Source: Sthenelais limicola
Taxonomy: Eukaryota > Annelida > Polychaeta > Phyllodocida > Sigalionidae
Direction of reading: 5' to 3'
NCBI GenBank assembly: GCA_942159475.1
Contig: OW804094.1
Coordinates: 22,667,323-22,731,322 of the forward strand
Length of the DNA: 64,000 nucleotides
Position numbers and translations under genes: made by a program. This document shows positions 30,717 through 42,827 of this stretch, in pieces; position 1 is the first letter of the stretch, and the number at the start of each line of letters is the position of its first letter. A model generated the notes under the pieces. That model made no database searches. It saw nothing but the letters and a program-made list of their open reading frames with translations, and was not told the DNA's origin.

Positions 30717-30888
30717 CTTATCTTTGTTTTACCGAGTATCCTATCTACACACTTGATTGAGGACGAAGTCTTTTCCCTTGGAATTAAAGCTGTATTCCCA
30801 GCTATTACGACGAAAAAACTCTCACTAATTTTTCAACATTTGTTTTATCTATAGGACTGGAGTTATCGGTATGATGCTGCTTGCATAT

Positions 30889-31122
30889 GGGTCAGATTTT
30901 CAGAAAATGTACAATCGGCAGTTGTACACATTTAGTAAATTCTACAAAATAGGCTGCAATTTGGACAATACTAGGTACATTCGAGTATATTTGGCATTGC
31001 ACTGATTCTAGCAATCTGTTTGGTTAGGTTGAACTTTATTTTGAACTTTATTTTCGTCTGAAATTTGGGTAATTTGAGAAGATTGGCGAAGTTGAATTGT
31101 ACATTTTCTGAAAATCTGACCC
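30889..31122 (+). mobile_element. MITE-A copy
   Basis: Full length, both tips exact. Confidence 0.87.
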
Positions 31123-32600
31123 ATGTACGATGTGTATTTTATCAGTCGAGCAGTGAATCGTTCTTGTTTGAGGAAAAAAACCTTAAAAATATCGATGCGT
31201 TTATCATGTATATATATATAATCATATGTAAACCTGTATCACAGATTGTTTCGTAATTTAAAACATCTATTCTATGTCAAATCCTATGTTAAAATGAAAA
31301 CAAATTCTTCTTAGTTTACTTGTTTCGGTATGTTTGAGATTATCATTGTATGAAAATGGCTCCAATAAAATTTATTAAAAAAAAATGACTTTCAGATGGG
31401 TAGGAGAAGAAAACGAAACAAAAAGTGAAACATGTTAAATTTCTTTGGCCTGAATAGCTGAGAATGCAGCTTTAAAACCAGTTTCAATGCACCTCAAACT
31501 ATTTCTCTTGGCCTAACGCTTGGCTTGGTGTTTCGATTTGATTATTAATCAGGGATTTGACTGATGAAGCGACACAAATGACAGAGGTCTGTCAACGTGG
31601 TGCCTTGTTTCCTCTGACAAAGATGAATCATACAGTGTTGCTAAGTAAAAAGAGATCCTCCATCAACAAGGAAAGGAATATACTATAGATCGTGATATCA
31701 AAACATGGCCGATAAAACTTTATCTCTGCTCTGCTGAGAGTAACCCTCCATTATTTGTATTTCCGGATAACTGCTCAGTTACCCTTTAAAAGTACTAAGA
31801 GTAATTATTGATGTATGACATTGTAAAATTCTGGCTTAAACCTTGCAAAGTTTGAAATTTATTTTGGAAGTTTTATTCAGACATACATCTGCCACATCCC
31901 CCCACCGACTCAGAGGCCAACTACCTTTCTACACACTCATGAGTGCCCTTCTAATGTTCAAGAATACAAAATGATTATGGCCGGCCTCATCTACTTGGTT
32001 CGGTTTTGGCTTTGAAACATACATCTCTGTGTGTTGCGTTGATTCATTTCTCGCTCAACTGCTGACCCCGAATATTCATCGGAGAATGACCCTGAATTCT
32101 TTAACATAATACCAGAATCATAATTAAAGATGTGTTTCCTAGAATGTTCTCAATAGGAATTGAGCAGAGACTATAGTGTGGGGGCTTCTACTAAGGGTAT
32201 CTTCCGTGATACCTTTAGCATATATATTTTCTAATATAAATGCTACAAATCCTTTTTAACATATAAACTATATTCTTTACTTTCCTTTTCTGTACCTGGT
32301 ACTATAGTAAAGGCAACGTACGAAGACATCACTGCGTGATACACTACGTTTTTTCAAATGTTCGGATAAATATTATGTAATTGGCCTTTAATACAATAAA
32401 AAAAAAACCCCAAAACCATCCTATTCTTTTAAAGCCAGGTTCTATTTAGAACTATTTCCCTCCCTCTGTTAGGAAACCTTGGAACTAAGTCAGAATATTT
32501 TATTCTTTTCTTATTTCATTAAAGGTCAATAATATGTCTAAGAATGTGTATTACCTGCTGTACGTTTTGGACCTATCTATCTATCTATCTATCCATCCAT
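31123..32600. other. Intron sequence; a repeat E tail and retroelement 3' ends
   Basis: CCAATAAAATTTATT plus an A-run at 31362-31385 is a retroposon 3' end. 31385-31470 matches the repeat E 3' part (TTTCAGATGGGT, GAATGCAGCTTTAA). 31480-32580 shows nothing supported. Confidence 0.4.
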
Positions 32601-32605
32601 CTATT

Positions 32606-32783
32606 GGTATGACCATGAAGTGCCTTTCTGTCTCTTTTTCTCTGTCTCTCTCTCTCCCTACTTCTCTATCTCTATTTCCTGGGTAAGATCATAAACTGCC
32701 TCCCTCTCAGCTCTCCCGCCCTTGATACAACCTTTAAATGTGCTGATAAGGGCGTAAAGCAAGCAATCTCACTCACTCACTAT
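32606..32783 (+). mobile_element. CACT-tailed SINE
   Basis: GGTATGACCATGAAGTGCC, TCTCTGTCTCTCTCTC, CCTGGGTAAGATCATAAAC, GATAAGGGCGTAAAGCAAGC, then (ACTC)n. The AGTGCC-CTCTTT-CTCAGCTCTCCCGCCC order is the same in all copies. A tRNA-like head is not evident. Confidence 0.7.
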
Positions 32784-33279
32784 CTAATTGCTAAATGCTG
32801 GTAATTTACTAAATGATTATTGAGATAGTTAATGATACCAATACCCATTGCAAAGATTACCACATTCTAAGTTGCCGACTTATAGCAAACAATAGAAAGG
32901 ATGTAGTAGAAGTCCCTAAAAAAGGTCTCCCGTCGAACTTGGTTTCCAGTGATAAAAGAATGAGCAAATTAAAGACTTCCGGTTGTGAAGAACGCTGGTA
33001 ACCATGACAACTAACACCAGCCTACCACCACAGAATCCACCACCACTACAACCACCCACCATCGCTACAAACCGAGCAAGCAATGGCTTCAAATTTTAAG
33101 AACCAGCAATAAAGATTATTCCGGCGTGTTAAAAGGATTGACCGGGCACAACTGTGAAGGCACTTGAGTGGTTGCCATGTACACAAGTGAGGGAACGCCG
33201 TGTCTCTGTTTATAAATACTGCGGCGAGGAATGGGAACTAGTGGCTTCGCGTATGGCTTCTAACTGACACCAGATAAGA

Positions 33280-33501
33280 GGGTCAGATTTTCAGAAAATG
33301 CACAATTGGCAGCTGTACACATTGAGTAAATTCTGCTAAATTAGACTGCAATTTGGTCAATACTAGTAGGTAACTTCGGGTATATTCTAGCAATCTGTTT
33401 GGTTAGGTTGAACTGTATTTTGAACTTTATTTTTGTCTGAAATTTGGATTATTTGAGAGAATTTGCGTAGTTGAATTGTACATTTTCTGAAAATCTGACT
33501 C
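33280..33501 (+). mobile_element. MITE-A copy, duplication AAGA
   Basis: AAGA on both sides; about 15 bp of core deleted. Confidence 0.86.
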
Positions 33502-33857
33502 AAGAGCCACACACTGCCTCCTCACGTTGTCTCAACTGCTCTGTCACTAGTGATCATGGGTAGTTTGTTAATAATAATGTTTTGGAGGTTTTGGAGAGAA
33601 AGTGGTTTAAAGGGGTATAAACTGGTAGTAAAACATTCGCATTAATTCCAGAGCAACATTTAGGCTTCCTAATAAAAGAGGAGCATATTTCAGGCTACCT
33701 AATGGACGTATTTATCATGGCAGTTCTGCATTGTCTTTAGTAATGTCCACATTCTACTCACAAAATTAGCCTTCAATAACTGACTCCAAAACCTCGGTTA
33801 TTTCTATTCTTCAAAGCTGGCAATGAACCCTAGTTAAGTGGACGTATATAATTATTT

Positions 33858-34627
33858 GTCATGTGTGACAGGAAAATGAGTCATAAGTCGCAAAAATTGG
33901 ATTTTGAGATAGTATCATATCTGAAAAGAGGAGATCAAGCCGATTCCAATGATAGTAAACATTAGGAAATCCAATAAGTACTTATTTATTTATCATGCAA
34001 GAAGGAAATTGTCAGCAAGATTTCTTGATGGTTAATTCCTATATTAAAATAATTAAATATGCTCCTAGGATTATCACAGATATGCTTAGGTACATTAATA
34101 CACAGCCTCGACATTTGGTACATGTACAAAGTGCAGGCTGTACCTCCACGCTGCCACAAAATACCTCAATTATTCACAAACTAAGAGCATGTGTACCTTC
34201 ACGCTGCCACTAGATTTACCTAACTAATAATTTCTAAATTTATTTCATTTAATTTTGTTTCTGATCTTGACCTTGGGTCTTACTTTGGACTTTGTTAAAT
34301 AGAGTTAGATCTAGATAGACACAGCAGTGGGCGGAAGACCATGGTTATTCTGTATTGGATTGTCATCTGTGAGCCCATATCTCGATGTTAATGCCATTTG
34401 ATTATTGAACTTTACTGTACAATGTACTTGTTTGTTGATAACTCAACTGTCGTTATTACAGAAGATGTGCTGTATAAAAATACTGAATAAAAAAAAAATG
34501 TATGTATGCTACTGGCAGTCTTAAGCACCCCAAATATATAAATGAGTGAGCAAGGGTTTGTGTGAATAAATCCCTTTGAGGAATATAGTCCTTTGCGACT
34601 TGTGACTCATTTTCCTAAACACATCAA
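33858..34627 (-). mobile_element. MITE-B copy interrupted by a retroposed sequence
   Basis: Left arm 33858 to about 34080, right arm from about 34545 to 34627. The inserted part (about 34085-34500) ends ACTGAATAAA plus A10, like a retroposon 3' end. Confidence 0.6.
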
Positions 34628-34734
34628 ATATGTCATGACAATCAAGTAACAAACTCAACTAACCTGACTGAGCACTACTCTCTAAAGTTATATGTTTCTA
34701 TGATTTGATTAATATACATATTATACTGAAAGAG

Positions 34735-34970
34735 ATACAGAGACGAATGAGCCACAAATGGCAAAAAATGTATTTGGGGATATCATCATAATATTTGAAA
34801 CGTTGAGATCAAGCTGATTCCAATGATAGTAAACATTAGGACATTGATAAGTATTTCTATATACATTTTAGGCATGAAAAAGGTTAGCTATACTCCTTGA
34901 TGGTCACTTAATATAATAAAGTAGTCAAATATACTCCTAAGTGTTTATGCTAGTAAGAGCTAACCAGAAT
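34735..34970 (-). mobile_element. MITE-B left half
   Basis: GAATGAGCCACAAATGGC through GTAGTCAAATATACTCC, then truncated against the next copy. Confidence 0.65.
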
Positions 34971-34972
34971 CT

Positions 34973-35381
34973 GTGATTCGTTTTAGGAAAATGAGTCATA
35001 AGTCACAAAAAAATGGATTCTGAGATATCACCATATTTGAAAAGAGGAGATCAAGCTGATTCCAATGAGAGTAAACACTAGGACACCTAATAAGTATTTT
35101 TAGATTCTAAGTTTGATATTTTTATTTTTGAAAAAAAAAGTTTGCAATGTTTCTGGATGGGTAATTACCAGTAAAGTAACTAAGTATACTCAATACAAAG
35201 GCCTTCAAAACGCAAAGATATGTTTAATACAATGCCCCGAAATTTGTTACAGGGACTTATATGACTATAACTGCTAAACCCTATAAAACTCAGAACATTT
35301 TAGTAAAGAGATCTTGTGAATAAATCACTTTGAAAAATATGAATTTTGCGACTGATGACTCATTTTCCTGAAAGACATCAC
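34973..35381 (-). mobile_element. MITE-B copy
   Basis: Full length. Its right end is 36 bp from the donor of the cyclase exon at 35417. Confidence 0.85.
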
Positions 35382-35416
35382 AATTCTGAGTGTAAATGTA
35401 TTGGAAAAGGACGTAC

Positions 35417-35504
35417 CTGTCATGGTATCGGAGATGGTATGAAAGCGTTTTCCCAGATCACTATATCTATGTACCAACTCAAATACACCGATCCAAAACA
35501 TATG
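35417..35504 (-). CDS. ADP-ribosyl cyclase, second recognised exon
   Basis: The 88-nt exon has acceptor TTTGTTTGCAG and donor CAG|GTACGT. It encodes HMFWIGVFELVHRYSDLGKR and then FHTISDTMTG. The Trp in HMFW aligns with the active-site Trp125 of CD38 (LLWSRI). The stretch TISDTMTGY aligns with TLEDTLLGY, so the position of CD38 Glu146, which tunes cyclase versus hydrolase activity, is Ser here. It enters in phase 0 and leaves with one base of a Gly codon, completed by GA in the next exon. A MITE-A copy lies 67 bp upstream of the acceptor. Confidence 0.83.
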
Positions 35505-35571
35505 CTGCAAACAAAGAAAGGAAGACAAATATAAGTCATAATTGCCAAATTGCATGTTTCACTTTTTATAT

Positions 35572-35806
35572 GGGTCTGGTTTTCAGAAAACGTACAATAC
35601 ACCTTCATTAATCCCATCAAATAACCCATATTTAAAACAGAAATGAGCTTGAAAATGCAGTTTAACGTAACAGAACTGATACTTTAAATCAAGGTGATAC
35701 CAAATATACTCTGATATACCCGGTATTCATCATTTTTCAGCCTAATTTAGGAGAATTTACTAACTGGGTAGAGCTGCCAATTGTACAATTTCTGAAAATC
35801 TGACCC
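35572..35806 (-). mobile_element. MITE-A copy close to a splice acceptor
   Basis: Full length, AT-rich flanks; 67 bp upstream of the acceptor at 35505. Confidence 0.84.
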
Positions 35807-35925
35807 ATATATGATATACAAAGCTCAAGAAGGGTTTATTTGTCACGCATGTTCTAGAAATCTGTGATCTCTCCAGCTGTTCTTTTGGTCTCTACAGGTC
35901 CTTCCCTGACTGGAGGACATTGTAT

Positions 35926-36333
35926 GTGATGTGTTTCAGGAAAATGAGTCATAAGTAGCAAAATTAATATTTTTCAAAATGTTTTTTTACAAGATCACAT
36001 TATTGGAATGTTCTGATTTTTGGAGGGTTCATCACTTATAGTTATATCAATCGATGTCTCAAATTTCAGAACAATCTATGTAATGTACTCTTTCGTATTA
36101 AAGGTCCTCATATGGGCTACATTTAGTTACTTTACTGTTTATTGACCCCAAGAAATATTGGAAACCGTTTTTTTTCAAAAATTAAAATAACAAACTTTAA
36201 ATCTAGAAATACTTACTAGATTATTAGACTGTTCACTATCAATGGAATCGGCTTGATCTCATCTTTTCAAATATAATGATATCTCAAAATCCATTTTTTG
36301 CGACTTATGACTCATTTTCCTAAAACACATCAC
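35926..36333 (+). mobile_element. MITE-B copy
   Basis: Full length, both tips GTGATGTGTTT and its inverse intact. Confidence 0.87.
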
Positions 36334-36524
36334 ATATGTGGTTTGTGAAGGTACCTGGGGTGAAAATGCGATTTTGAAGACTTTTTTAAATCGGGATATC
36401 CACAGTCTATTTATAGCCAGGGTAGAAGGTATGATCAAACCAATGATCATGTTCCCGAGAGGCAATGATCAATGGGCCCTTGAGTCAATTGATCATGTGA
36501 CCCAGAAATGCAAGGGGAGTGTAT

Positions 36525-36667
36525 GGAGAGGGGAGGGGGGGGGGGAGAAAAAGAGGGAGAGGGAGAGGGAAAAAGAGGAGATGAGGAAGGGAAGAGAGAA
36601 AAGGGGGAAGGGCAGGAGGACGGGTTCTTTGCTAGTATATATATATTATATATATATATATATATAT
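36525..36667 (+). repeat. Purine-rich tract and AT dinucleotide repeat
   Basis: G/A-rich run 36525-36615 followed by (AT)n to 36667; no coding potential. Confidence 0.8.
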
Positions 36668-36908
36668 GTTTCAGATTTTCAGAAAATGTACAATTGGCAG
36701 CTGAACACATTTAGTAAATTCTGCTAAATTAGGCTGCAATTTGTTCAATACTAGGTAAATTCGAGTATATTTGGCTTTGCTTTGATTCTGGCAATATGTT
36801 TGGTTATGTTGAACTGAGTTTCTGAACTGAACTTCATTTTTGTCTTAATTTTGGGTTATTTGAGAGGATTGGTGAAGGCGAATTGTACATTTATTGGCGA
36901 ATTCACCC
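36668..36908 (+). mobile_element. MITE-A copy
   Basis: Left tip GTTTCAGATTTTCAG; right tip altered to TTGGCGAATTCACCC, like the copy at 3479. Confidence 0.82.
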
Positions 36909-36919
36909 ATAAACGGGTA

Positions 36920-37576
36920 AAGTCATGAGGAAACCTACAATTCACTTTCACCAATCCTCTCCGCAAAGCCATATTTGAAGCAGCTATTTGAGACAAGAAC
37001 AAGGTTCCCTATACAGCTCCATATAACAGAACAGCTTTTTATTGAATCAATGCAACACCAGATGTGATCCGTTTCAGGAAAATGCGTCACAAGTTGCAAA
37101 ATATAGATTTTGAGATATCACCATATTTGAAAAGATGAGACCAACCCGATTCCAATGAATGTAAACATTAAGGAAATCTAATAAGTACTTTTATCTTTTT
37201 AGTTAGATATCTTTATTTTTGAAAAACACGTTTGCAATATTTCTGGGTGGATAATTACCAGTCAAGTAGCTAAATATAGTCAATGGGGTGATCTAAGAAA
37301 CGCACTGATATAATTAATAAACAGTCTTGAATTTTGGTAGATGTATTCATACAACCACAAGGACTAGACACTCCAAAAATGAAAATATTCCAATAAAGAG
37401 ATCTTGTAAGTAAACGACTCTGAAAAACACCAATTTTGCGACTTGTGACTCATTTTCCTGGAACACATCTCAGATATGCTCAAACATACCTAGTATTTAT
37501 CATTTTCCAGTTTAAATTAGCAGAATTTACTAAATGTATAGTGCTGCCAATTGTACATTTCTAGGCGACCTGACCC
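36920..37576 (-). mobile_element. MITE-A copy split by a MITE-B
   Basis: Left part 36920-37063 and right part 37472-37576 join into one diverged MITE-A once the MITE-B is removed. Confidence 0.8.
37064..37471 (-). mobile_element. MITE-B nested in MITE-A, duplication AGAT
   Basis: AGAT at 37060-37063 and 37472-37475 flanks a full-length copy, a clean proof of a 4-bp target duplication. Confidence 0.9.
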
Positions 37577-38314
37577 ACATACTGCTGAAATGCAGCGCAT
37601 CTCGCTTATTCTCGCCCACACATCTCGTGCTGGATGAGACTTGATAAGAGTGCATTTACTCGCTCAATGTAACATAAACAATATTTCATGAATGTCCATT
37701 ACAGTACGTGATAGGATGGGTTCTGGTCAAGTATGACATACAAATATTTGCAAACATTTATTTACAAAATTCCAAGAATGGTTTCCCAAATTTCTTAGCT
37801 AGTATTTACATAAGTAGTTCAGGCAAAGCAAATACACGGGAAAGCTGAGTATGGAAAATATGTTCTATAGTTTTACATTGACATACAACCCCCGTAATTC
37901 CATGGATGCGAATCAAGATTCAACATGGCACACATTGCAAATTCCCTATTGATAATCCAACCATTCACATGTACCGGAAATAGTTGATTATTATTCTTTA
38001 GTTTACTATTCTACTAGTTTACTCGAAACACAAGTCAAGTTCAAAAATGGCACTCGTCGGAAGAGCTGACACCAGTCAGAGATGATCTACTAATTGTAAT
38101 TTACCATCAGCAATAAACAATTTTAGAATTGAATTGAATTGAATTGAATGAGATCGTTTTCAGATATCAAAATTACATGATAGATTCAGCCTCTTTAGTT
38201 AGAGATATTGCATTAACTGCTTTAATTAGAGTCTGAATTAGAGAGGCATGTGAAAGTAGGGGCTTGTGCTGTAGGCCTGCATATGAACATAACAATCACT
38301 AAGCTATACTAAGA
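37577..38314. other. Intron; element D end at about 37888-37957
   Basis: CCATGGATGCGAATCAAGATTC with AATTCCCTATTGA is one inverted end of element D. A (GAATT)n run sits at 38128-38150. Otherwise nothing. Confidence 0.5.
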
Positions 38315-38546
38315 GGGTCAAATCTTCAGAAAATGTACAATTCACCTTCACCAATCCTCTCAAATAAGCCAAATTTAAGAGGAAAATCAGGTTCAAAATA
38401 CATTTCAACATAACCAGACAGATTTATTGAATGAATACAATACAGAATACACTCAGATATACCTAGTATTTATCAATTTTCACTCTATAGCAGAATTTGA
38501 TAGATGTGTAGAATTGTAGATTGTGCATTTTCTGAAAATCTGACCC
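38315..38546 (-). mobile_element. MITE-A copy, duplication AAGA
   Basis: AAGA on both sides; full length. Confidence 0.87.
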
Positions 38547-38574
38547 AAGAACCTCTATGTCTTTGCGTGCACAT

Positions 38575-38806
38575 GGGTCACATTTTTAGAAAATGTCCAC
38601 CAATCCATCAATCCTCTCAAATAACCCAAATTTCAGACGAAAATAAAGTTCAAAATAGAGTGAAAGCTAACTAAACGGATTGATAGAATCAATGCAATGC
38701 AAAATATACTTGAATTTAACTAGTATTGTCCAAAGTTCAGCTTAATTTAGCAGAATTTACTTAATGTATACAGTTGCCAATTGTACATTTTCTGAAAATC
38801 TGACCC
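38575..38806 (-). mobile_element. MITE-A copy
   Basis: 28 bp from the preceding copy, same orientation. Confidence 0.84.
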
Positions 38807-39145
38807 ATGTATCGAGATAGGAAACATAAATAACCTGGATAGGTTACATGTCAAATAACACATTCGATGCAGGGCAATGACATTTAGGAACTGGATATCT
38901 AACATATAGCCTCATGTTCACTGAATATTAACCCCTATCAAGTGGTAGAAATGATACAGACATATTTACACAGTAAGAGCCTCGATATTCCTTTGAACGA
39001 TGGAAATCCTACCCTGGTGTGAATGGTCGTAATGTCCTGTCCCGCTGATTTCATTACATTTAGTCTGATAACAAATATATTGGATTGACTGGGTGAACAA
39101 CCTATATTCAATAGTTGTATATATCCAGGGGCCAGTTTACATGTA

Positions 39146-39406
39146 TGGGTCAAATTAGCTGAAAATGTACAATTCGCCTCGACCAATCCTTTCAAATAAA
39201 CCAAATTTAAGACAGAAATGAAGTTCAAAATACAGTTCAACATAACGGAACTGATATTACGAATCAACTTAATATCAAATATAATCAAATATACATAATA
39301 TTAATATCCATATTAAAATAATATTTATCATTTTCAGCCTAATTTTTACAGAATTTGATCTATGTGGAGAGGGATGTCAATTGTACATTTTCTGAGGATC
39401 TGACCC
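39146..39406 (-). mobile_element. MITE-A copy with internal insertion
   Basis: About 25 bp longer through an ATAATATTAATATCC duplication-like stretch. Confidence 0.82.
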
Positions 39407-39476
39407 CCATGTATAATGTTTATTTACGGAATGCGGGGAGGAGGATCAGGAGATGGGAAGGGGCGCATGATATGTG

Positions 39477-39710
39477 TGTCAGATTTTCAGAAAATGTACA
39501 ATCGGCAGCTGTACACATTTAGGAAATTCTGCTAAATTAGGCTGAAACATGAAGAATACCGGGTATATCTGAGTACATTTGGTATCACACTGATATAAAG
39601 TATCAGTTCTGTTATGTTAAACTGCACTTTGAAGCTCATTTCTGTCTTAAATCTGAGTTATTTGAGATGATTGGTGAAGAGGAATTGTACATTTTCTGAA
39701 AATCTGACCC
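39477..39710 (+). mobile_element. MITE-A copy, duplication ATGT
   Basis: ATGT on both sides; tip GTGTCAG. Confidence 0.85.
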
Positions 39711-40230
39711 ATGTGTGCGTGTGGCGGGCGGGGGGGGGGGGGCGGACAGAGGGAGGGAGAGGAACGGAAGGGGGAAAGCAAGGAGATAACCATGAGGTAG
39801 CGTAGATATGGTCTGGTCGTTTGTCTCAAATATAAACAGTAAAACAATAGGAAACAGAAGACTATAATTCTAACTAATTCTCTTCTTTTAATTAAAGTTT
39901 GACATATATGCAGGCATGATGCTCTTTTATTCTAGAAAAAGGATACCAAGAAAATGCCTATGGCACAATTAAAATATGACCATTTGGAGGAAAATATTCC
40001 ATTTTAAGGTTCTAAATTCGAATTTAATGATACAAAAATCATAATCACTTGGGACTTAGATATGATTCTGGCTCCTAGTATCCATCTTAAGTCTTATGAA
40101 CAACAAAAACCATTTTAATTTTCAATTTTCAATTTTCTTTTTAAAAAGTGGGTAATAAAGCAAAGTCCCTAACTTGGGGTGCAGCACTATAGAAGAGGAA
40201 GTCGATATGGACGGGAAATGAAGAGACCAC
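39711..40230. other. Intron; G-rich run and low-complexity AT sequence
   Basis: G-run at 39729-39742; TTTTCAATTTTCAATTTTC at 40119-40137. No exon. Confidence 0.45.
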
Positions 40231-40430
40231 TCTAGGTCCAAACCCTCAGATCAGATAAGAATGGTATGTCAGCCTACTTTGCTAATCGTTTTCCTGGCCT
40301 AGGACTTGGCGTTTTAATGGGAATATAATGACATTTTGTGGTCTCAATGAAATTATAATGGCAGTTTGCGGTTTGAGCCGAGAGGCTTTCCCTTCGTTTG
40401 AAGGGACTCTCTCAATTTTGGGCCTAGACT
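40231..40430 (+). mobile_element. MITE-F copy
   Basis: TCTAGGTCCAAACC to TTTTGGGCCTAGA, same internal doublet as at 14833. Confidence 0.75.
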
Positions 40431-40629
40431 GAGGCTGCGAAAGTGAAGGAGGGAGTTTGGGCGGCCAACCAATCAGGAATCGGTTATATATTTGATCAAC
40501 CAATCAGAAATATGGGGGTTAAAATACAAGTTCAAAGGGGAGATGGGAGAGAGTGAGAAAGTTGAACGCCATTGGTAGATGATCGACCAATCAGAGTAAA
40601 GATAAGGGGTGAAGGAAGTGAACACTTGC

Positions 40630-40759
40630 CTTATTGATGTCTATTGGGTGAGATGCTGCCTGTGTAAAATTAGCATAATTCTCCAGTCCTACGTCACAAT
40701 GACCGCGGTCTCGGAACGCGTTGATAAATGATTCATACAATAATGTACAGTTCTTCGTC
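40630..40759 (-). CDS. ADP-ribosyl cyclase (CD38/BST1 family), first recognised exon
   Basis: The 130-nt exon encodes, after one shared base, TKNCTLLYESFINAFRDRGH and on to SHPIDINK. This matches the family segment with the first conserved Cys, the aromatic helix (CD38 has CxxVWDAFKGAF) and the second Cys. The acceptor is a clean pyrimidine tract ending in TTTTGCAG on the minus strand. The donor is AAG|GCAAGT, a GC-AG type site, since no GT fits the reading frame. It enters in phase 2 and leaves in phase 0, matching the next exon at 35504. The upstream exon with signal peptide and the GT...GRC segment was not found. The family makes cyclic ADP-ribose and ADP-ribose from NAD, or NAADP from NADP. 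The call is secure as a family assignment; whether the locus is expressed is not shown. Confidence 0.85.
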
Positions 40760-40848
40760 CTGCAAAACACAAGAAAGGAAAACAAATTAAAGTTTGAGTT
40801 GCCATAATTTATGTGATTTAACATGTGTGAGAAAACTAAAGACATCAT

Positions 40849-41085
40849 GGGTCAAGTCGTCAGAAAATGTACAAGTCATCTTCACCAATCTTCTCAAATA
40901 ACCAAAATTTCAGACGAAAATAAAGTTCAAAATTCAGTTCAACCTAACCAATTAACAGATTGCTAGAATCAATGCAATGCTGAATTTACTCGATTTTACC
41001 TAGTATTGACCAAATTGCAGCCTGATTTAGCAGAATTTACTAAATGTAAACAACTGCCAATTGTACATTTTCTGAAAATACACTC
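40849..41085 (-). mobile_element. MITE-A copy
   Basis: Right tip lost its CTGACCC. It lies 89 bp upstream of the exon at 40630-40759. Confidence 0.82.
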
Positions 41086-41310
41086 CGTTCACTCTAATAA
41101 TAAAAGGTGTCCACGAGCAATAAAAGAACTCGATACTGGGTCCAAATGATAGAGCATGTGAGAGAATGGACTTTCCAATAAAGAAGCTGGAGGTGTTAAG
41201 TCCCACCATTAGGGTGCCCCCATGTGGATACTAACTCCCCCTGGTGGTAATGCATGTTAAGCCCCGACGAGCAGCTCCCAAAGGCCACATCTACTCGCCA
41301 CTTGCTCCAC

Positions 41311-41544
41311 GGTCAAGTTTTCAGAAAATGTACAATTCACCTTCACCAATCCTCTCAAATAACCCAAATTTAAGATGAAAATCAGGTTCAAAATACAGTT
41401 CAACATAACCAGACAGATTTATTGAATAATTACAATACAAAATACACTCAGATATGCTCAGTATTTATCATTTTTCACTGTAATTTAGCAGAAATTGTGA
41501 GATGTGCAGAACTGTAGATTGTGCGTTTTCTGAAAATCTGACCC
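41311..41544 (-). mobile_element. MITE-A copy
   Basis: Closest to the copy at 38315 (shared TTATTGAAT and AGACAGATT). Confidence 0.85.
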
Positions 41545-41797
41545 ACCAATGCACTGAGACATGTGCTCATCACGCCCTCTGCTGTCAGCTTCTATGTTTA
41601 TTCTGCTCTCTTCTATTTGCAATGTTAAATGTTCCTAGGGCCGGGAAGTGGGGTGCGGGGAGGGGGGTCCAATCCAATATGTTCCAAGCAGTAAATTCCA
41701 TTTATATTTGGGAGCTTTCAAGCTTACAAATAACTCAACAGAGTAAGTAGATGTAATCTTGGTCATCTCGTTTTATTTAACAGACATGAGATTACAT

Positions 41798-42032
41798 GGG
41801 TCAGATTTTCAGAAAATGTACAATTCACCTTCACCACTTCTCTGAAATAACCCAAATGTCAGACGAAAATATAGTTCAAAATACAATTCAACCTAACCAA
41901 GCACATAGCTAAAATTAGTGCAAAGCGGAATATACTCGAATTTACCTAGTAATGGCCAAATTGCAGCCTAATTTAGCAGAATTTACTAAATGTGTACAGC
42001 TGCCAATTGTACATTTTCTGAAAATCTGACCC
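41798..42032 (-). mobile_element. MITE-A copy, duplication ACAT
   Basis: ACAT on both sides; both tips exact. Confidence 0.88.
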
Positions 42033-42827
42033 ACATATTGTCCAATAAAGGAGTTTTATACCCTAGCTCCGCAAGAGATACGGGACCTACGAAGTTCCGC
42101 AATAAATGCGGCAATGTGCATGTATACTGATACATAATTATTTTCTTCGTTTAATGAAAAGTATCACTATAATGTGAAATTTCTTCGAAATAAAATCTAC
42201 ATACAAAAACCTGTAAAAAACAAGATAATATAACTGAATGGTATAACATTCCAACAATCAAGTATATATTTGATGTTGGGAGGGGATCTGCCAACCGGTT
42301 GAATTTCAATTTCACTTTGCTGTGACTTGTGTTGAGTAAGAGAAGTGGGGGGTGGAGTTTTGCACTTTTTTCTTTGGACTTTTACTGGTCAAGTACAATA
42401 TACAATGCAAGTATATATTTATGATGATGAGTCGAAATCGGTTGAAAATCAGTCAGAAATCGGTTTAGTGTCACCTCAACCGATAAAAGTAGTATGAAAT
42501 CTATACCCTTTTTTAACCCAAGACTTTCGTATGACACCCTATATCTAGTGGTTCTCAACAAATATATGTTATCATGACTTTCTCTCTCCTTTTCCTTTTC
42601 CCCTTAAAACAATTTCTGGACCCGTCCCAAACCACTATGTCTGCTTTCACACCCAGATGGGAAATATGTTATGCACGATAAGGGTGCCAAGAAGATAAGA
42701 GGGTGCTATTTTACAGACAAAAATATAATGTAATATATAAAAACATGCATCTTTTGCTGGTGGGGTGAGGTGGAAGGAATGGATGTACTGAGAATTAGAA
42801 CCAAGCTTAGAAGGTGGGTACACATAT
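42033..42827. other. No feature recognised
   Basis: AT-rich; no frame above 60 codons and no repeat family seen. Confidence 0.45.
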
